Source: Paraburkholderia bannensis (GTDB lineage: Bacteria; Pseudomonadota; Gammaproteobacteria; Burkholderiales; Burkholderiaceae). From it: 64,000 nucleotides of DNA. Both the position numbers and the translations under genes were made by a program. Under the pieces are notes generated by a model. The model searched no databases, was not told the origin of the DNA, and saw only the letters and a list, made by a program, of their open reading frames with translations. Below, in pieces: positions 46,114-56,463 of the stretch. Numbering within the stretch: the first letter of the stretch is position 1; each line of letters starts with the position of its first letter. The stretch spans positions 1 to 64,000 of the forward strand of contig NZ_JACHBW010000006.1 in NCBI RefSeq assembly GCF_014200455.1, given 5' to 3'.

Positions 46114-47538
46114 ATGAATCTGACGATCATTGGCAGCGGTTATGTGGGTCTCGTGACGGGCGCGTGTCTGGCCGACATCGGCAACGACGTGTTCTGTCTC
46201 GACGTGGACCAGCGCAAGATCGACCTGCTCAATCAGGGCGTCGTGCCGATTCACGAGCCGGGCCTGAAGGAAATCATCGAGCGCAACGTGCGCGCGCGCC
46301 GTCTGACGTTCTCGACCGATGTCGAAGCGGCAGTCGCGCACGGCGATGTACAGTTCATCGCCGTGGGCACGCCGCCCGACGAGGACGGTTCGGCCGACCT
46401 GCAATACGTGCTGACGGCTGCGCGCAACATCGGCCGCCTGATGAACGGTTTCAAGGTCATCGTCGATAAATCGACGGTGCCGGTCGGCACGGCGGCGCTG
46501 GTGCGCGATGCAATCGCGTCAGAGTTGCGCAAGCGCGGCGAGAACCACATGTACTCGGTGGTCTCGAATCCGGAGTTCCTGAAGGAAGGCGCGGCCGTAG
46601 ACGATTTCGCGCGCCCCGACCGCATCGTGCTGGGCTGCGACGAAGACGTGCCGGGCGAACGCGCGCGCGAACTGATGAAACGCCTGTACGCGCCATTCAA
46701 CCGCAACCACGAACGCACGCTCTACATGGACGTGCATTCGGCGGAATTCACCAAATACGCCGCGAACGCGATGCTGGCCACGCGCATTTCGTTCATGAAC
46801 GAACTGGCGAATCTGGCCGATCGCGTCGGCGCGGATATCGAGGCAGTGCGCCGTGGCATCGGTTCCGATCCGCGCATTGGCTATGACTTTCTCTATGCGG
46901 GCTGCGGTTACGGCGGCTCGTGCTTCCCGAAGGACGTGAAGGCGCTGATGCGTACGGCCGAGGATTTCGGCGAGCCGCTGCAGATCCTGCGGGCCGTGGA
47001 AGCGGTCAACGAAGCGCAAAAGCAGGTGCTGGCGCAGAAGATCGTCACGCGCTTTGGCTCGGATCTCACGGGCCGCACCTTTGGCCTCTGGGGCCTCGCA
47101 TTCAAGCCGAACACGGACGACATGCGCGAAGCACCGAGCCGCACGCTGATCGCCGAACTGCTGGCGCGCGGCGCACGCGTGCAGGCCTATGACCCGGTCG
47201 CGGTGAAGGAAGCGCAGCGCGTGCTGGAGATGGATCTGCAGAAGACGCCCGGGCAGCTTGAGCGGCTCGTCTATGCCCATGACGCGATGGAAGCTGCGCA
47301 TGGCGCGGATGCACTGGTCGTCGCCACCGAATGGAAGGTGTTCAAGGCGCCGGATTTCGAAACGCTCAAGGCGCAGCTGAAAACGCCGATCGTGTTCGAC
47401 GGCCGCAATCTGTACGAGCCGCTCACGCTGCAGGAACTCGGCATCGAGTATCACGCCGTGGGCCGCGCGAGCGCCGCGCAGGCAAGCCGTGCGCGCGCCG
47501 AAGCCGCAACTTCGACGCAATCGCAGGTGACCGCGTAA
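46114..47538 (+). CDS. bceC: UDP-glucose 6-dehydrogenase (BceC)
   Basis: The 474-residue enzyme oxidises UDP-glucose to UDP-glucuronate, the acidic sugar of cepacian. It has the Rossmann start [32 protein letters not shown], substrate-binding [14 protein letters not shown], and the catalytic Cys about 270 in [31 protein letters not shown] opens the C-terminal domain. I choose the ATG at 46114 with GAGGTG immediately upstream. About 130 bp separate it from bceB. Confidence 0.96.
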   Translation: MNLTIIGSGYVGLVTGACLADIGNDVFCLDVDQRKIDLLNQGVVPIHEPGLKEIIERNVRARRLTFSTDVEAAVAHGDVQFIAVGTPPDEDGSADLQYVLTAARNIGRLMNGFKVIVDKSTVPVGTAALVRDAIASELRKRGENHMYSVVSNPEFLKEGAAVDDFARPDRIVLGCDEDVPGERARELMKRLYAPFNRNHERTLYMDVHSAEFTKYAANAMLATRISFMNELANLADRVGADIEAVRRGIGSDPRIGYDFLYAGCGYGGSCFPKDVKALMRTAEDFGEPLQILRAVEAVNEAQKQVLAQKIVTRFGSDLTGRTFGLWGLAFKPNTDDMREAPSRTLIAELLARGARVQAYDPVAVKEAQRVLEMDLQKTPGQLERLVYAHDAMEAAHGADALVVATEWKVFKAPDFETLKAQLKTPIVFDGRNLYEPLTLQELGIEYHAVGRASAAQASRARAEAATSTQSQVTA

Positions 47539-47569
47539 ATACGCGGTCGCAACGAGGAGTCACCCGTCC

Positions 47570-48019
47570 ATGTTCAACGACGTATTGATCGTCTGTCACG
47601 CGAATGTCTGCCGCTCGCCAGCGGCGGAACAGCTGTTTCGCGCGCGTCTTCGCGAGCGTGCGGCCGGCCACGCAGGCGCGTTTCATTCGGCGGGTCTGCG
47701 CGCACGCGAAGGCGTGGACATGGACCCCGTGATGCAACGCCTGCTCGCGGAGCGCGGCGTGGAGGTGGGCGAGCACCGCTCGCGCCGCCTCACGAGCCGC
47801 CTCGTGCGACAGGCCGACCTCGTGCTGGTCACGGAGCGCCATCAGGTCGGCGAGGTCGAGCGTATCGAACCGACCGCGCGCGGCAAGGTGTACGCGCTCG
47901 GCAACTGGGAGAACTCGGACGTCGCCGACCCGCATGGTCAGGATGAAGCCATGTATCGCGACAGTCTCGAATTGATGGATCGTCTGGTAAAGGGATGGCT
48001 GAGCCGAATATGCCAATGA
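47570..48019 (+). CDS. bceD: Low-molecular-weight protein tyrosine phosphatase (BceD)
   Basis: The 149-residue enzyme has the P-loop VCHANVCRSPA (Cys9, Arg15) and the general acid in DVADPHGQDEAMY (Asp120). In the cepacian system BceD dephosphorylates the tyrosine kinase BceF, and the phosphorylation cycle controls export and chain length. GAGGAG precedes the ATG. Its stop overlaps the bceE start (ATGA). Confidence 0.95.
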   Translation: MFNDVLIVCHANVCRSPAAEQLFRARLRERAAGHAGAFHSAGLRAREGVDMDPVMQRLLAERGVEVGEHRSRRLTSRLVRQADLVLVTERHQVGEVERIEPTARGKVYALGNWENSDVADPHGQDEAMYRDSLELMDRLVKGWLSRICQ

Positions 48020-49191
48020 GTAAACTCAATCTGATGAGCGCGCTGGCGCTGAGTATTTTTGTTTCCGCATGCGCGAGCGCGCCTGGCAACTACCTCGATT
48101 CCTCCAGCCTCAAGGAGCAGCCCGGCAATCAGCCGCAGAAGCAGTACGACGTGCATCTGATCGACTCGCAGCTCGTGATGCGCCAGGCGCAGGAAGCCGT
48201 GGCCGCGCAACAGCGCGAACTGCCGCCGGCGAAGTACGCGTCGCCGGCCGACTACGTCTATCACCTCGCGCCTCAGGACATTCTGGGCGTGACGGTGTAC
48301 GACCATCCGGAACTGTCCACGCCGCAGGGCTCGACGTTTTCGCAGGGCGGCAACACCACGCAGACGGTCGGGCAGGCGCTCACGCAGCCCTATACCAACG
48401 CGCTTTCCGGGCAGTCCGATCCCTATGGCCAGACCGTCGCCAAGGACGGCACCATCTACTTCCCGTTCGTGGGACGCGTGATGGCCGCGGGCAAGACGCC
48501 GGGGCAGTTACGCGACCAGCTCGCGTCGGGTCTCGGGCCGTATATCAAGAATCCGCAGGTGGACGTGCGCGTGCTCGCCTACCGCAGCCAGAAAATCCAG
48601 GTGACCGGCGACGTGAAGACGCCGGGCCCGCTTTCCATGAGCGACGTGCCGCTGACGCTCGTCGATGCGATCACGCGCTCGGGCGGCAGCACCGACAACG
48701 CCGACATCAACCGCGTGCGTCTCACGCGCAACGGCAAGCTCTACGTGCTGGACGCGAACCGCATGCTCGATTCGGGCGACGCGACGCAGAACGTGATGCT
48801 TCAGGACGGCGACATCATCAATGTGCCAGATCGTTCGGATAGCAGAATATTTGTGATGGGCGAAGTGAAGACGCCCATTCAGACCGGCATGATTCGCGGC
48901 AAGCTGACGATCGCCGATGCGCTCACGTCCGCGGGCGGCATTCTCGATACCGACGCGAATCCGCGCCAGATCTTCGTGATGCGGGGAATGAAGGACAACC
49001 CGAGCGAGCCGGAAATCTACCGTCTCGACATGACGAAGCCCGACGCGATCATGCTGTCCTCGCAATTCCAGCTCAAGCCGATGGATGTCGTGTATGTCGG
49101 TACGGCAGCCTCGACGACCTTCAACCGCCTCTTGCAGCAGATCCTGCCAACGGTGCAGACGGTCTTCTACCTGAAGCAGATCACGCGCTAA
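48016..49191 (+). CDS. bceE: Polysaccharide export outer-membrane lipoprotein, Wza type (BceE)
   Basis: The roughly 391-residue lipoprotein (lipobox VSAC in ALALSIFVSACASAPGN) has the Poly_export domain (KDGTIYFPFVGRVMAAGKTP, YIKNPQVDVRVLAYRSQKIQ) and two SLBB domains (VTGDVKTPGPLSMSDVPLTL, GEVKTPIQTGMIRGKLTIAD). It forms the outer-membrane channel for the polymer. Three in-frame ATGs lie close together (47995, 48010, 48016); the last overlaps the bceD stop by 4 nt and leaves the shortest signal peptide, so I use it with moderate certainty. Confidence 0.93.
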   Translation: MSKLNLMSALALSIFVSACASAPGNYLDSSSLKEQPGNQPQKQYDVHLIDSQLVMRQAQEAVAAQQRELPPAKYASPADYVYHLAPQDILGVTVYDHPELSTPQGSTFSQGGNTTQTVGQALTQPYTNALSGQSDPYGQTVAKDGTIYFPFVGRVMAAGKTPGQLRDQLASGLGPYIKNPQVDVRVLAYRSQKIQVTGDVKTPGPLSMSDVPLTLVDAITRSGGSTDNADINRVRLTRNGKLYVLDANRMLDSGDATQNVMLQDGDIINVPDRSDSRIFVMGEVKTPIQTGMIRGKLTIADALTSAGGILDTDANPRQIFVMRGMKDNPSEPEIYRLDMTKPDAIMLSSQFQLKPMDVVYVGTAASTTFNRLLQQILPTVQTVFYLKQITR

Positions 49192-49242
49192 GCGCGTGAG
49201 GTCTTCCCTCCCACGCAACACGATTTAAAACGGGATCGAAAC

Positions 49243-51471
49243 GTGAGCATTCAAGCCAACAGTCAGGCGGCCCCGGCGGCCCGCACAGAGGAAGAGGACG
49301 TCGTCCTCGGCCAGTTGCTGCGCGTCATCATCGACGACATCGGCTGGCTCATCGCGATCGCGGCGGTGGTGGTCGGCTGCGCCGTGTTCTACTGCTTCGT
49401 CGCCAAGCCGGTGTATACGGCGGACACGCAGGTGCGCGTCGAGCAGGCCGACTACACCTCGCAGGCGCTGACGCAAACGCAGTCGGGCGCCAACATCACC
49501 AGCGGCCAGCAGGGCTCCCTGCCGACCGACGCGGAAATCCAGATGATCCAGAGCCGCAGCGTGCTCGAACCGGTCGTCAGGCAGTTCAAGCTGAACTTCA
49601 CGGTCTCGCCGGTCACGCTGCCCGTGGTCGGCAGCCTCGCGGCGCGCCTGGCGACGCCGGGCACGCCCTCGCATCCGTGGTTTGGTCTGGGCAGCTATGC
49701 ATGGGGCGGCGAAGTCGCCGGCGTGGATTCGATCGAAGTCTCGCCGGGGCTTGAGGGCAAGAAGCTCACGATGACCGCGCTCGACGACAACCGCTACGTG
49801 ATTTCCGGCCCGGACGGCGGCCGGCTGGTGGAAGGCACGGTGGGGCAGCAGGTGCAGGGCGGCGGCGTCACGATGCTGGTGAGCGAGCTGAAGGCGCGCC
49901 CCGGCACGCGCTTCACGGTCGTGCGCATGAACGATCTGGACGCCGTCACGGGCTTCCAGAACGCGGTCAAGGTGCAGGAGCAGGGCAAGCAGACGGGCGT
50001 GATCGATATCTCGCTCGAAGACAACGATCCCGATCACGCTGCCCAGGTGGCGAATGCGGTCGCGCAATCGTATCTGCGCGAGCACGTCGCCACCAAGCAG
50101 GCCGATGCGAGCAAGATGCTCGACTTCCTGCGCAGCGAGCAGCCGCGCCTGAAGTCGGACCTCGAAAACGCAGAAGCCGCGCTGACTGCGTATCAAAGCA
50201 AGTCGGGTTCGATCAACGCCAGCGACGAAGCGAAGATCTATCTGGACGGCAGCGTTCAGTACGAGCAGCAGATTTCCGCGCTGCAATTGCAGATCGCTTC
50301 GCTGCAACAGCGCTTTGGCGACCAGCATCCGGTGCTGATCGCGGCGCGCCAGCAGCTTGCGCAATTGCAGGGCGAGCGCGCCAAGTACGACACCAAGTTC
50401 CGCGACCTGCCAGCTACCGAAGTCAAGGCCGTGCAGCTGCAACGCGACGCGAAGGTGGCGGAAGACATCTACGTGCTGCTGCTCAACCGTATTCAGGAGC
50501 TTTCCGTGCAGCGCGTGGGCACGGGCGGCAACGTGCATATCGTCGATCCGGCGATGCGCCCGGGCAAGCCGTCCAAGCCCAAGAAGCTGCTGATCATCTC
50601 GGCGGCCACCATGCTCGGCCTGATTCTGGGCACCGGCTTCGTGCTGATGCGCCGGAACATGTTCAAGGGCATCGTCGATCCGGATGTTATCGAGCGTAAT
50701 TTCCAGCTGCCGGTCTACGGTCTCGTGCCGCTTTCGGCGGAACAGGCGGTGCTGGAAAAACGCGCGCCGGTGCGCGGCGGTACGCGTTTGCGTGAAGTGC
50801 TCGCCAATGCCGCGCCCAAGGATCTCACGGTCGAGAGCCTGCGCTCGCTGCGCACCTCGCTGCAGTTCAGCGTGATGGATGCGCGCAATCATGTGGTGGC
50901 GCTAACCGGCTCGGTGCCGGGCGTCGGCAAGAGCTTTCTCACCGCGAATCTGGCGGTGCTTCTGGCGCACTCGGGCAAGCGCGTGCTGATGATCGACGGC
51001 GACATGCGCCGTGGCGCGCTTGAACGCTATCTGGGCGGCCCGCAGGAAAACGGCTTTTCCGAGCTGCTCTCGGGGCAGATCGCGCTGGACGAGGCGATTC
51101 GTGGGACCGAAGTGGATAACCTGCAATTCATCTCCTGCGGCCGCCGTCCGCCCAATCCGTCCGAGCTGCTGATGTCGCCGCGCCTGGGCCAATACCTCGA
51201 CGGTCTCGCCAAGCGCTACGACATTCTGCTGATCGACACGCCGCCGGTGCTGGCGGTGACCGATGCCGCCATCATCGGCGCTCACGCCGGCTCGACCTTC
51301 GTGGTGCTGCGCTCGGGCATGCATACCGAAGGCGAGATCGCCGATACGCTCAAGCGTCTGCGCAATGCGGGCGTGCGCGTGACGGGCGGCGTCTTCAATG
51401 GCGTGCCGGCACGCGCTCGCGGCAGCTACGGCTATGGCTACGCTGCGGTGCAGGAATACCTGAGCGCCTGA
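49243..51471 (+). CDS. bceF: Tyrosine autokinase / chain-length regulator, Wzc type (BceF)
   Basis: The 742-residue inner-membrane protein combines a Wzz domain (first helix near residues 32-54, periplasmic coiled coil, second helix KKLLIISAATMLGLILGTGF) with a cytoplasmic BY-kinase domain: Walker A TGSVPGVGKSFLTANLAVLL near residue 555, Walker A' VLMIDGDMRRG near 581, Walker B ILLIDTPPVLAVTD near 662. The C-terminal tyrosine cluster YGYGYAAVQEY is the autophosphorylation site region. It works with BceE and BceD. It starts with GTG at 49243, about 50 bp after bceE. Confidence 0.95.
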   Translation: MSIQANSQAAPAARTEEEDVVLGQLLRVIIDDIGWLIAIAAVVVGCAVFYCFVAKPVYTADTQVRVEQADYTSQALTQTQSGANITSGQQGSLPTDAEIQMIQSRSVLEPVVRQFKLNFTVSPVTLPVVGSLAARLATPGTPSHPWFGLGSYAWGGEVAGVDSIEVSPGLEGKKLTMTALDDNRYVISGPDGGRLVEGTVGQQVQGGGVTMLVSELKARPGTRFTVVRMNDLDAVTGFQNAVKVQEQGKQTGVIDISLEDNDPDHAAQVANAVAQSYLREHVATKQADASKMLDFLRSEQPRLKSDLENAEAALTAYQSKSGSINASDEAKIYLDGSVQYEQQISALQLQIASLQQRFGDQHPVLIAARQQLAQLQGERAKYDTKFRDLPATEVKAVQLQRDAKVAEDIYVLLLNRIQELSVQRVGTGGNVHIVDPAMRPGKPSKPKKLLIISAATMLGLILGTGFVLMRRNMFKGIVDPDVIERNFQLPVYGLVPLSAEQAVLEKRAPVRGGTRLREVLANAAPKDLTVESLRSLRTSLQFSVMDARNHVVALTGSVPGVGKSFLTANLAVLLAHSGKRVLMIDGDMRRGALERYLGGPQENGFSELLSGQIALDEAIRGTEVDNLQFISCGRRPPNPSELLMSPRLGQYLDGLAKRYDILLIDTPPVLAVTDAAIIGAHAGSTFVVLRSGMHTEGEIADTLKRLRNAGVRVTGGVFNGVPARARGSYGYGYAAVQEYLSA

Positions 51472-51488
51472 TGAAGGAGGAACACGCG

Positions 51489-52415
51489 ATGAAAGTTACC
51501 GTGCTCGTGCCGACGTATCGGCGTCCTGAAGATCTCGCACGCTGTCTGTCGGCGCTGCTGTGCCAGCAGCGCGCGCCCGACCAGATCGTGGTGGTGGCGC
51601 GCGCCGACGACGCCGTCACGCACGCCTGTCTGGCCGAACACGTCACGCCGCGCGTGCTGAACGTGGACGTGGCGATGGTGCAGGAGCCGGGCCAGGTGGC
51701 CGCGCTCAATCGCGGTCTGGAAGCGGCGACGGGCGATGTCATCGCCATCACCGACGACGACGCCGCGCCGCGCGCGGACTGGGTTGCGCGTATCGCCGCG
51801 CATTTCGAAGCCGATGCGAAACTGGGCGCGCTGGGCGGACGCGACTGGGTGCATGAGGAAGGCCGCGTACTCGATGGCGAGCGCGAGCTGGTGGGACGCG
51901 TGCAGTGCAGCGGACGCATCGTCGGCAATCATCATCTGGGCGTGGGCGCGGCCCGCGAAGTCGATCTGCTCAAGGGCGCGAATATGAGCTACCGGCGCGC
52001 GGCGATCGGCGACCTGCGCTTTGACCGCCGTTTGCGCGGCACCGGCGCGCAGACCCACAACGATATGGCCTTCAGCATGGGCGTGAAGCGCGCGGGCTGG
52101 AAGCTCGTCTACGACCCGCTGGTGGCCGTGGACCACTATCCCGCGCCGCGTCCCGGCGAAGATCCGCGCAACGCGCAGACGCTCGCCTCTATCCGCAATG
52201 GCGCGTTTAATTTCCACCTGATCCTGCGTGGCCATCTCGCGCCGCTGCACCGCGAAACCGCATGGTGGTGGTGGGCGCTGGTGGGTACGCGTGTCTATCC
52301 GGGCTTGCTGCTGGCGGGCCTGAGCGCGCTGCGTTCGGGCTCGGCAGGCGCGGCGTTCGCGCGCTGGCGCGCGGTACGCGGTGGCGCACGCGAGGCGCGC
52401 CGCGCGATTGCCTGA
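51489..52415 (+). CDS. bceG: GT2-family glycosyltransferase (BceG)
   Basis: The 308-residue GT-A enzyme starts KVTVLVPTYRRPEDLARCLS and shows EPGQVAALNRGLEAATGDVI and the metal-binding ITDDDAAPRADW; NMSYRRAAIG and GAQTHNDMAFSMGVKRAGWK follow. It adds a sugar to the lipid-linked cepacian repeat unit; which linkage is not visible. The ATG at 51489 with AAGGAGG 8 nt upstream is preferred over the ATG overlapping the bceF stop. Confidence 0.92.
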   Translation: MKVTVLVPTYRRPEDLARCLSALLCQQRAPDQIVVVARADDAVTHACLAEHVTPRVLNVDVAMVQEPGQVAALNRGLEAATGDVIAITDDDAAPRADWVARIAAHFEADAKLGALGGRDWVHEEGRVLDGERELVGRVQCSGRIVGNHHLGVGAAREVDLLKGANMSYRRAAIGDLRFDRRLRGTGAQTHNDMAFSMGVKRAGWKLVYDPLVAVDHYPAPRPGEDPRNAQTLASIRNGAFNFHLILRGHLAPLHRETAWWWWALVGTRVYPGLLLAGLSALRSGSAGAAFARWRAVRGGAREARRAIA

Positions 52416-52507
52416 CACACATCGCCCGATAACGATCGACGGAAGTATCCGCTCGCGCGTCGACGACTGATCGGCGTGCCCGCACACGAATTTACGGAGG
52501 ACCCCGA

Positions 52508-53656
52508 ATGAGCAGTACGAACGTCCACGTGCACCTGTTTTACGGCGCGGATCCGCGCCACTATCGCAAAGGCGAGAATATCGGCTCGCTGTATGGCTAC
52601 CATCACGCGCAGTCTGCGGAATTCGCGCTCAATTACGCGCAGGACACGCCCGAGGGCAAGCCGGTGCGTTTCGTGCGCCGGGCGCTGAAGGCGGCGCTCG
52701 GTTTCGATTTCATTCACGCGTGGCGCAACCGTGAAGCCATGCTCAATTCGGATGTGATCTGGACGCACACGGAGCAGGAGCATCTGGCCGTGGCGCTCGT
52801 GCTGCTGATGCAGGCAAAGAAGGGCGGGGCGCGTCCTTTGCTGCTCGCGCAAAGCGTCTGGCTGCTCGACCGCTGGCCGGGCTACGGCGGCCTGCGCCGC
52901 GCGTTCTACAAGCGCCTGCTCGCGCGCGCCGACCGCCTCACTACGCTGGCCAGCGAAAATGCGGCGCTGTGCAAGCAGTTCTTCGGCCGGGCCGCCACGT
53001 CCCTCCTTTACGGCCTGAATACCCGCGATTTTCCACTTTGCCCGCCCTCGCACTGGAAGCCGCATGCGCCCGTGCGCGTGGCCGCCATCGGCAACGATCG
53101 CGACCGCGACTGGACCACGCTCGTCGCCGCCTTGCGCGACGATGCGCGCTACGAAGTGCGGATTGCCACGCGTCGCCGCATGCCGGCGTCCGCGCGCGCC
53201 GCGAACGTGGAGATCGTGCGCGTGTCCGGCATCCAGCAGCAGCACGCGCTCTATAACTGGGCTGATATCGTCGTCGTGCCGCTGCGCCCCAATACGCACG
53301 CTTCGGGCATCACAGTCATGCTGGAAGCCGCCGCGCTCGGCAAGCCGATGATCGTCACCAGGGTAGGCGCGCTCGACGATTACTTCGACGACAAGGCCGC
53401 GTTTTATATCGAGCCTTTCAACGCACAGCAGTTGCGCGAGGCCGTCAACGCACTGGTGGACGATCCCGCACGCGCACTCGCCCAGGCGCGCGAAGCCTGC
53501 GAGCAACTGAGTACGCGCGATCTCACCACGGAGAACTACGCGCGCCAGCACGTGCAGCTCACCCGCGAAATGTTGCTCGAACGCGATCCGCGCACGCAGT
53601 CCGCTACGCGCGCCGCGATGGCGGGCGCTACCGGCCAGATGCCGCGCGGGATGTGA
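52508..53656 (+). CDS. bceH: GT4-type glycosyltransferase (BceH)
   Basis: The 382-residue GT-B enzyme has an N-terminal domain with NSDVIWTHTEQEHLAVALVL and a C-terminal nucleotide-sugar domain: VRVAAIGNDRDRDWTTLVAA, LYNWADIVVVPLRPNTHASG, ITVMLEAAALGKPMIVTRVG. The acceptor and donor are not predictable. GGAGG lies just before the ATG. Its stop overlaps the start of bceI. Confidence 0.92.
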   Translation: MSSTNVHVHLFYGADPRHYRKGENIGSLYGYHHAQSAEFALNYAQDTPEGKPVRFVRRALKAALGFDFIHAWRNREAMLNSDVIWTHTEQEHLAVALVLLMQAKKGGARPLLLAQSVWLLDRWPGYGGLRRAFYKRLLARADRLTTLASENAALCKQFFGRAATSLLYGLNTRDFPLCPPSHWKPHAPVRVAAIGNDRDRDWTTLVAALRDDARYEVRIATRRRMPASARAANVEIVRVSGIQQQHALYNWADIVVVPLRPNTHASGITVMLEAAALGKPMIVTRVGALDDYFDDKAAFYIEPFNAQQLREAVNALVDDPARALAQAREACEQLSTRDLTTENYARQHVQLTREMLLERDPRTQSATRAAMAGATGQMPRGM

Positions 53657-55200
53657 TCATGCGTGTGCCGTCCACCTTTCCCGGCGCCATGCCGTCTCCC
53701 GCGCCCGCTTCAGCGCCTGCCCCGCAGCGCGCGCCGAAATCAGGCCTGCGCCGCGCGATGGGCCGCGATACGCTGCCGGTCATCGCGCTGTGGACGCTGA
53801 CGGGCCTCCTGATCCTCGCGCATCAGGGCTCGGTGCTCACGCTGGCCTTTCCGGTACTGGCCATCGGCGTGGGGCTGTGGCTCTATTTCGTGAATCCGGT
53901 GCGCTATATCGGCTTCATGTGGTGGCTATGGTTCCTGAGCCCTGAAGTGCGCCGTCTCGCCGATTACGGCAAAGGCGGCTTCACGCCGACCAGTCTGATT
54001 CAGGTCGCGCCGCTCGCGGTGACGATGATCAGCGGGCTATCGCTGCTGCGTTATTACCCTGTGCTTGCGCAGCGCCGCGGTCTGCCCTTGCTGCTCGCGC
54101 TGCTTGGCATCAGCTATGGCTTCGTCGTGGGCGTGGTCGCAAACGGCCCGGCCGCCGCTGTGTTCGATCTGGCGAACTGGGTTTATCCGCTGCTGATCGG
54201 CTTTCACATCATGGTGCTCACGCGCCAGTATGAAGAAACCCGCGACACCATCGTCAATACCTTCATCTACGGCATGTTCGTGATGGGCGCGTATGGGCTG
54301 GTGCAGTTCTTCATCATGCCGCCGTGGGACGCGATGTGGATGATCGGCTCCGATATGAATTCGCAGGGCGACCCCGTGCCGCTGGGCGTGCGCGTGTTCA
54401 GCACGATGAATTCGTCGGGTCCGTTCGCTTTCGCGATGATGGGCGCAATGGTGCTGGTGATGGCTGCCAAGCATCGCGTACGCTGGATCGCGGCGGCGTT
54501 CGGCTTCTTCTCGTTTGCGCTCTCGCTGGTGCGTTCGACCTGGGGCGGCTGGGCGATTGCGATGGTGATCCAGCTGATGAAGTCGAGCAACAAGGTGCGC
54601 CTGCGCATCATTGTGAGCGCCTTTGTGCTGGCGGGCGTGTGCGTGCCGCTGCTTACCTTCGGCCCGGTTGCCGACCGCATGCAGCAGCGTCTGAACACGC
54701 TCGTGAATCTGAGCGACGACCAGAGTTACGAAGCGCGCAACCAGTTTTACGCCGATTTCGCCAAAACGGCCTTCACCGATGTGACGGGCGAGGGCCTGGG
54801 CGCGACCGGCGCATCGACCAAGCTTTCCAGCAGCAACGGCCAGCTCGGTCAGTACGGCAGCTTCGATAGCGGCGTGATGAACATTCCGTTCGTGCTCGGC
54901 TGGCCGGGCACGCTGATGTACATGTCGGGCGTGCTGTGGCTGCTCGCGCGCGCGGTCCGCGTGGCGCTGCGCATGCCCGAGGACCGCTATGTATGCGCCT
55001 GTCTGAGCCTGATGGTCTCGATTTTCGCGATGCTGGTGTTCACCAATTCGCTGGTGGGCACGGGCGGTCTGCTGCTGTTTTCCAGTGCTTTTTCCATTCT
55101 CGGCGCGGGGCATTGGCGCAGGATCACGCGGCGCCAGGCCAGCGGCATTGCGCCAGCCACCCCGCCAGACACTACCCCGCCTACGGAGGTCTCCGATTGA
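53653..55200 (+). CDS. bceI: Polysaccharide polymerase, Wzy-like membrane protein (BceI)
   Basis: The 515-residue protein has about eleven hydrophobic helices and the O-antigen ligase/polymerase-like region with a large periplasmic loop between GPVADRMQQRLNTLVNLSDD and VMNIPFVLGWPGTLMYMSGV; SLVRSTWGGWAIAMV holds conserved Arg and Trp residues. It would polymerise repeat units in the periplasm. The GTG at 53653 overlaps the bceH stop by 4 nt; an ATG two codons later (53659) is an equal alternative. A Pro/Ala-rich cytoplasmic head comes before the first helix. Confidence 0.88.
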   Translation: MIMRVPSTFPGAMPSPAPASAPAPQRAPKSGLRRAMGRDTLPVIALWTLTGLLILAHQGSVLTLAFPVLAIGVGLWLYFVNPVRYIGFMWWLWFLSPEVRRLADYGKGGFTPTSLIQVAPLAVTMISGLSLLRYYPVLAQRRGLPLLLALLGISYGFVVGVVANGPAAAVFDLANWVYPLLIGFHIMVLTRQYEETRDTIVNTFIYGMFVMGAYGLVQFFIMPPWDAMWMIGSDMNSQGDPVPLGVRVFSTMNSSGPFAFAMMGAMVLVMAAKHRVRWIAAAFGFFSFALSLVRSTWGGWAIAMVIQLMKSSNKVRLRIIVSAFVLAGVCVPLLTFGPVADRMQQRLNTLVNLSDDQSYEARNQFYADFAKTAFTDVTGEGLGATGASTKLSSSNGQLGQYGSFDSGVMNIPFVLGWPGTLMYMSGVLWLLARAVRVALRMPEDRYVCACLSLMVSIFAMLVFTNSLVGTGGLLLFSSAFSILGAGHWRRITRRQASGIAPATPPDTTPPTEVSD

Positions 55201-56411
55201 GAGTCGCAATCGTCACGCATGTGGTGCGCCATAACGACGGCCAGGGGCGCGTCAACCATGAAATCGCGCGCGCGGCGCTCGACGAAGGTTTTGAAGTCAC
55301 GCTGGTGGCTTCGCACGTCGCGCCCGAACTGCTCGCGCATCCGAAGGTGAAATGGGTGCGCGTGCAGCCATCGAAGCTCTGGCCCACCAACCTGCTGCGT
55401 CAGCAGGTGTTCGCGCTCAAGAGCGCGTTGTGGCTCAAGAGCCATCGCAGCGAATACGACGTGCTGCATGTCAACGGTTTCATCACCTGGGCGCACGCCG
55501 ACGTCAACAGCGCGCACTTCGTGCATGGCGGCTGGGCGCGCAGCAAGTATTACCCGTTCGGTCTCACGCGTGGGCTGTGGTCGGCGTATCAGTTCGTCTA
55601 TACGCGGGCGAACGCGGTGCTGGAGCGCTGGGCCTACCGGCGCTCGCGCGTGATCGCGGCGGTGTCGCGCAAGGTCGCGGACGAAATCATCGTTTCGGGC
55701 GGTAACCCGATCGAACGCGTGGACGTGATCTATAACGGCGTGGATACGCGCGGCTTCTCCGGCGCAACGCCCGATCGCGCGAAGTTCAACTTACCTGCCG
55801 ATCAATTCCTGCTGCTGTTCGTGGGCGATCTGCGCACGCCGCGCAAGAACCTCGGCACCGTGCTGCATGCGCTCAAGCAATTGCCCGAGCACGTGCATCT
55901 GGCGGTGGCGGGCTATCTGCCGGGCAGCCCGTATCCAGAGATGGCGCGCGAACTGGGCGTTGCTTCTCGCGTGCATTTTCTCGGTCTCGTGCGCGAAATG
56001 CCGGTTCTGATGAGTAGCGTCGACAGTTATGTATTTCCTTCGCGCTACGAAGCAATGAGCCTTTCGCTGCTGGAAGCGATGGCGGCGGGCTTGCCGGTGG
56101 TCACGGCGCGCACGGCGGGCGGCGCGGAAATCATCACGCCCGATTGCGGCATCGTGCTGGAAGATCCGGACGACGCCACGGCGCTCGCGGGCGCGATCAA
56201 ACAACTTGCCGACGATGCGCCGCGCCGCGCCGCGATGGGCGAAGCCGCGGCGGAACTGGCCTGCAGTTTCGGCTGGGCCCGCATGGCCGCGCAATACATC
56301 GCGCTATACCGCGAGTTGGCGGGCGAAGCGGGCGCGACGGCGCGCAGCGACGCGCCCACGCTCGCGCCGCTTTCGAGCGGCCAGGCTCTGCCGCGAGCAG
56401 AGACCACCTGA
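55197..56411 (+). CDS. bceJ: GT4-family glycosyltransferase (BceJ)
   Basis: The 404-residue GT-B enzyme starts with TTG (LRVAIVTHVVRHNDGQGRVN, the first residue being Met when initiated). The TTG overlaps the bceI stop (TTGA) and has GGAGGT 7 nt upstream; no ATG fits the family start. Conserved parts are VIYNGVDTRGFSG, LLLFVGDLRTPRKNLGTVLH, DSYVFPSRYEAMSLSLLEAM and AAGLPVVTARTAGGAEIITP. The E(x7)E-type motif is present as EAMSLSLLE. The linkage is unknown. Confidence 0.93.
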   Translation: MRVAIVTHVVRHNDGQGRVNHEIARAALDEGFEVTLVASHVAPELLAHPKVKWVRVQPSKLWPTNLLRQQVFALKSALWLKSHRSEYDVLHVNGFITWAHADVNSAHFVHGGWARSKYYPFGLTRGLWSAYQFVYTRANAVLERWAYRRSRVIAAVSRKVADEIIVSGGNPIERVDVIYNGVDTRGFSGATPDRAKFNLPADQFLLLFVGDLRTPRKNLGTVLHALKQLPEHVHLAVAGYLPGSPYPEMARELGVASRVHFLGLVREMPVLMSSVDSYVFPSRYEAMSLSLLEAMAAGLPVVTARTAGGAEIITPDCGIVLEDPDDATALAGAIKQLADDAPRRAAMGEAAAELACSFGWARMAAQYIALYRELAGEAGATARSDAPTLAPLSSGQALPRAETT

Positions 56412-56463
56412 TACTTCTGTCGCCCGCAGGGGTGCATAACAAGTTGCATAAAAAGGAATCGCG

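Noticed and set aside
49225..50892. 555-codon open frame opposite bceF
   Set aside because: Antisense shadow of a well-defined kinase gene in G+C-rich DNA; no ribosome site or recognisable domain.
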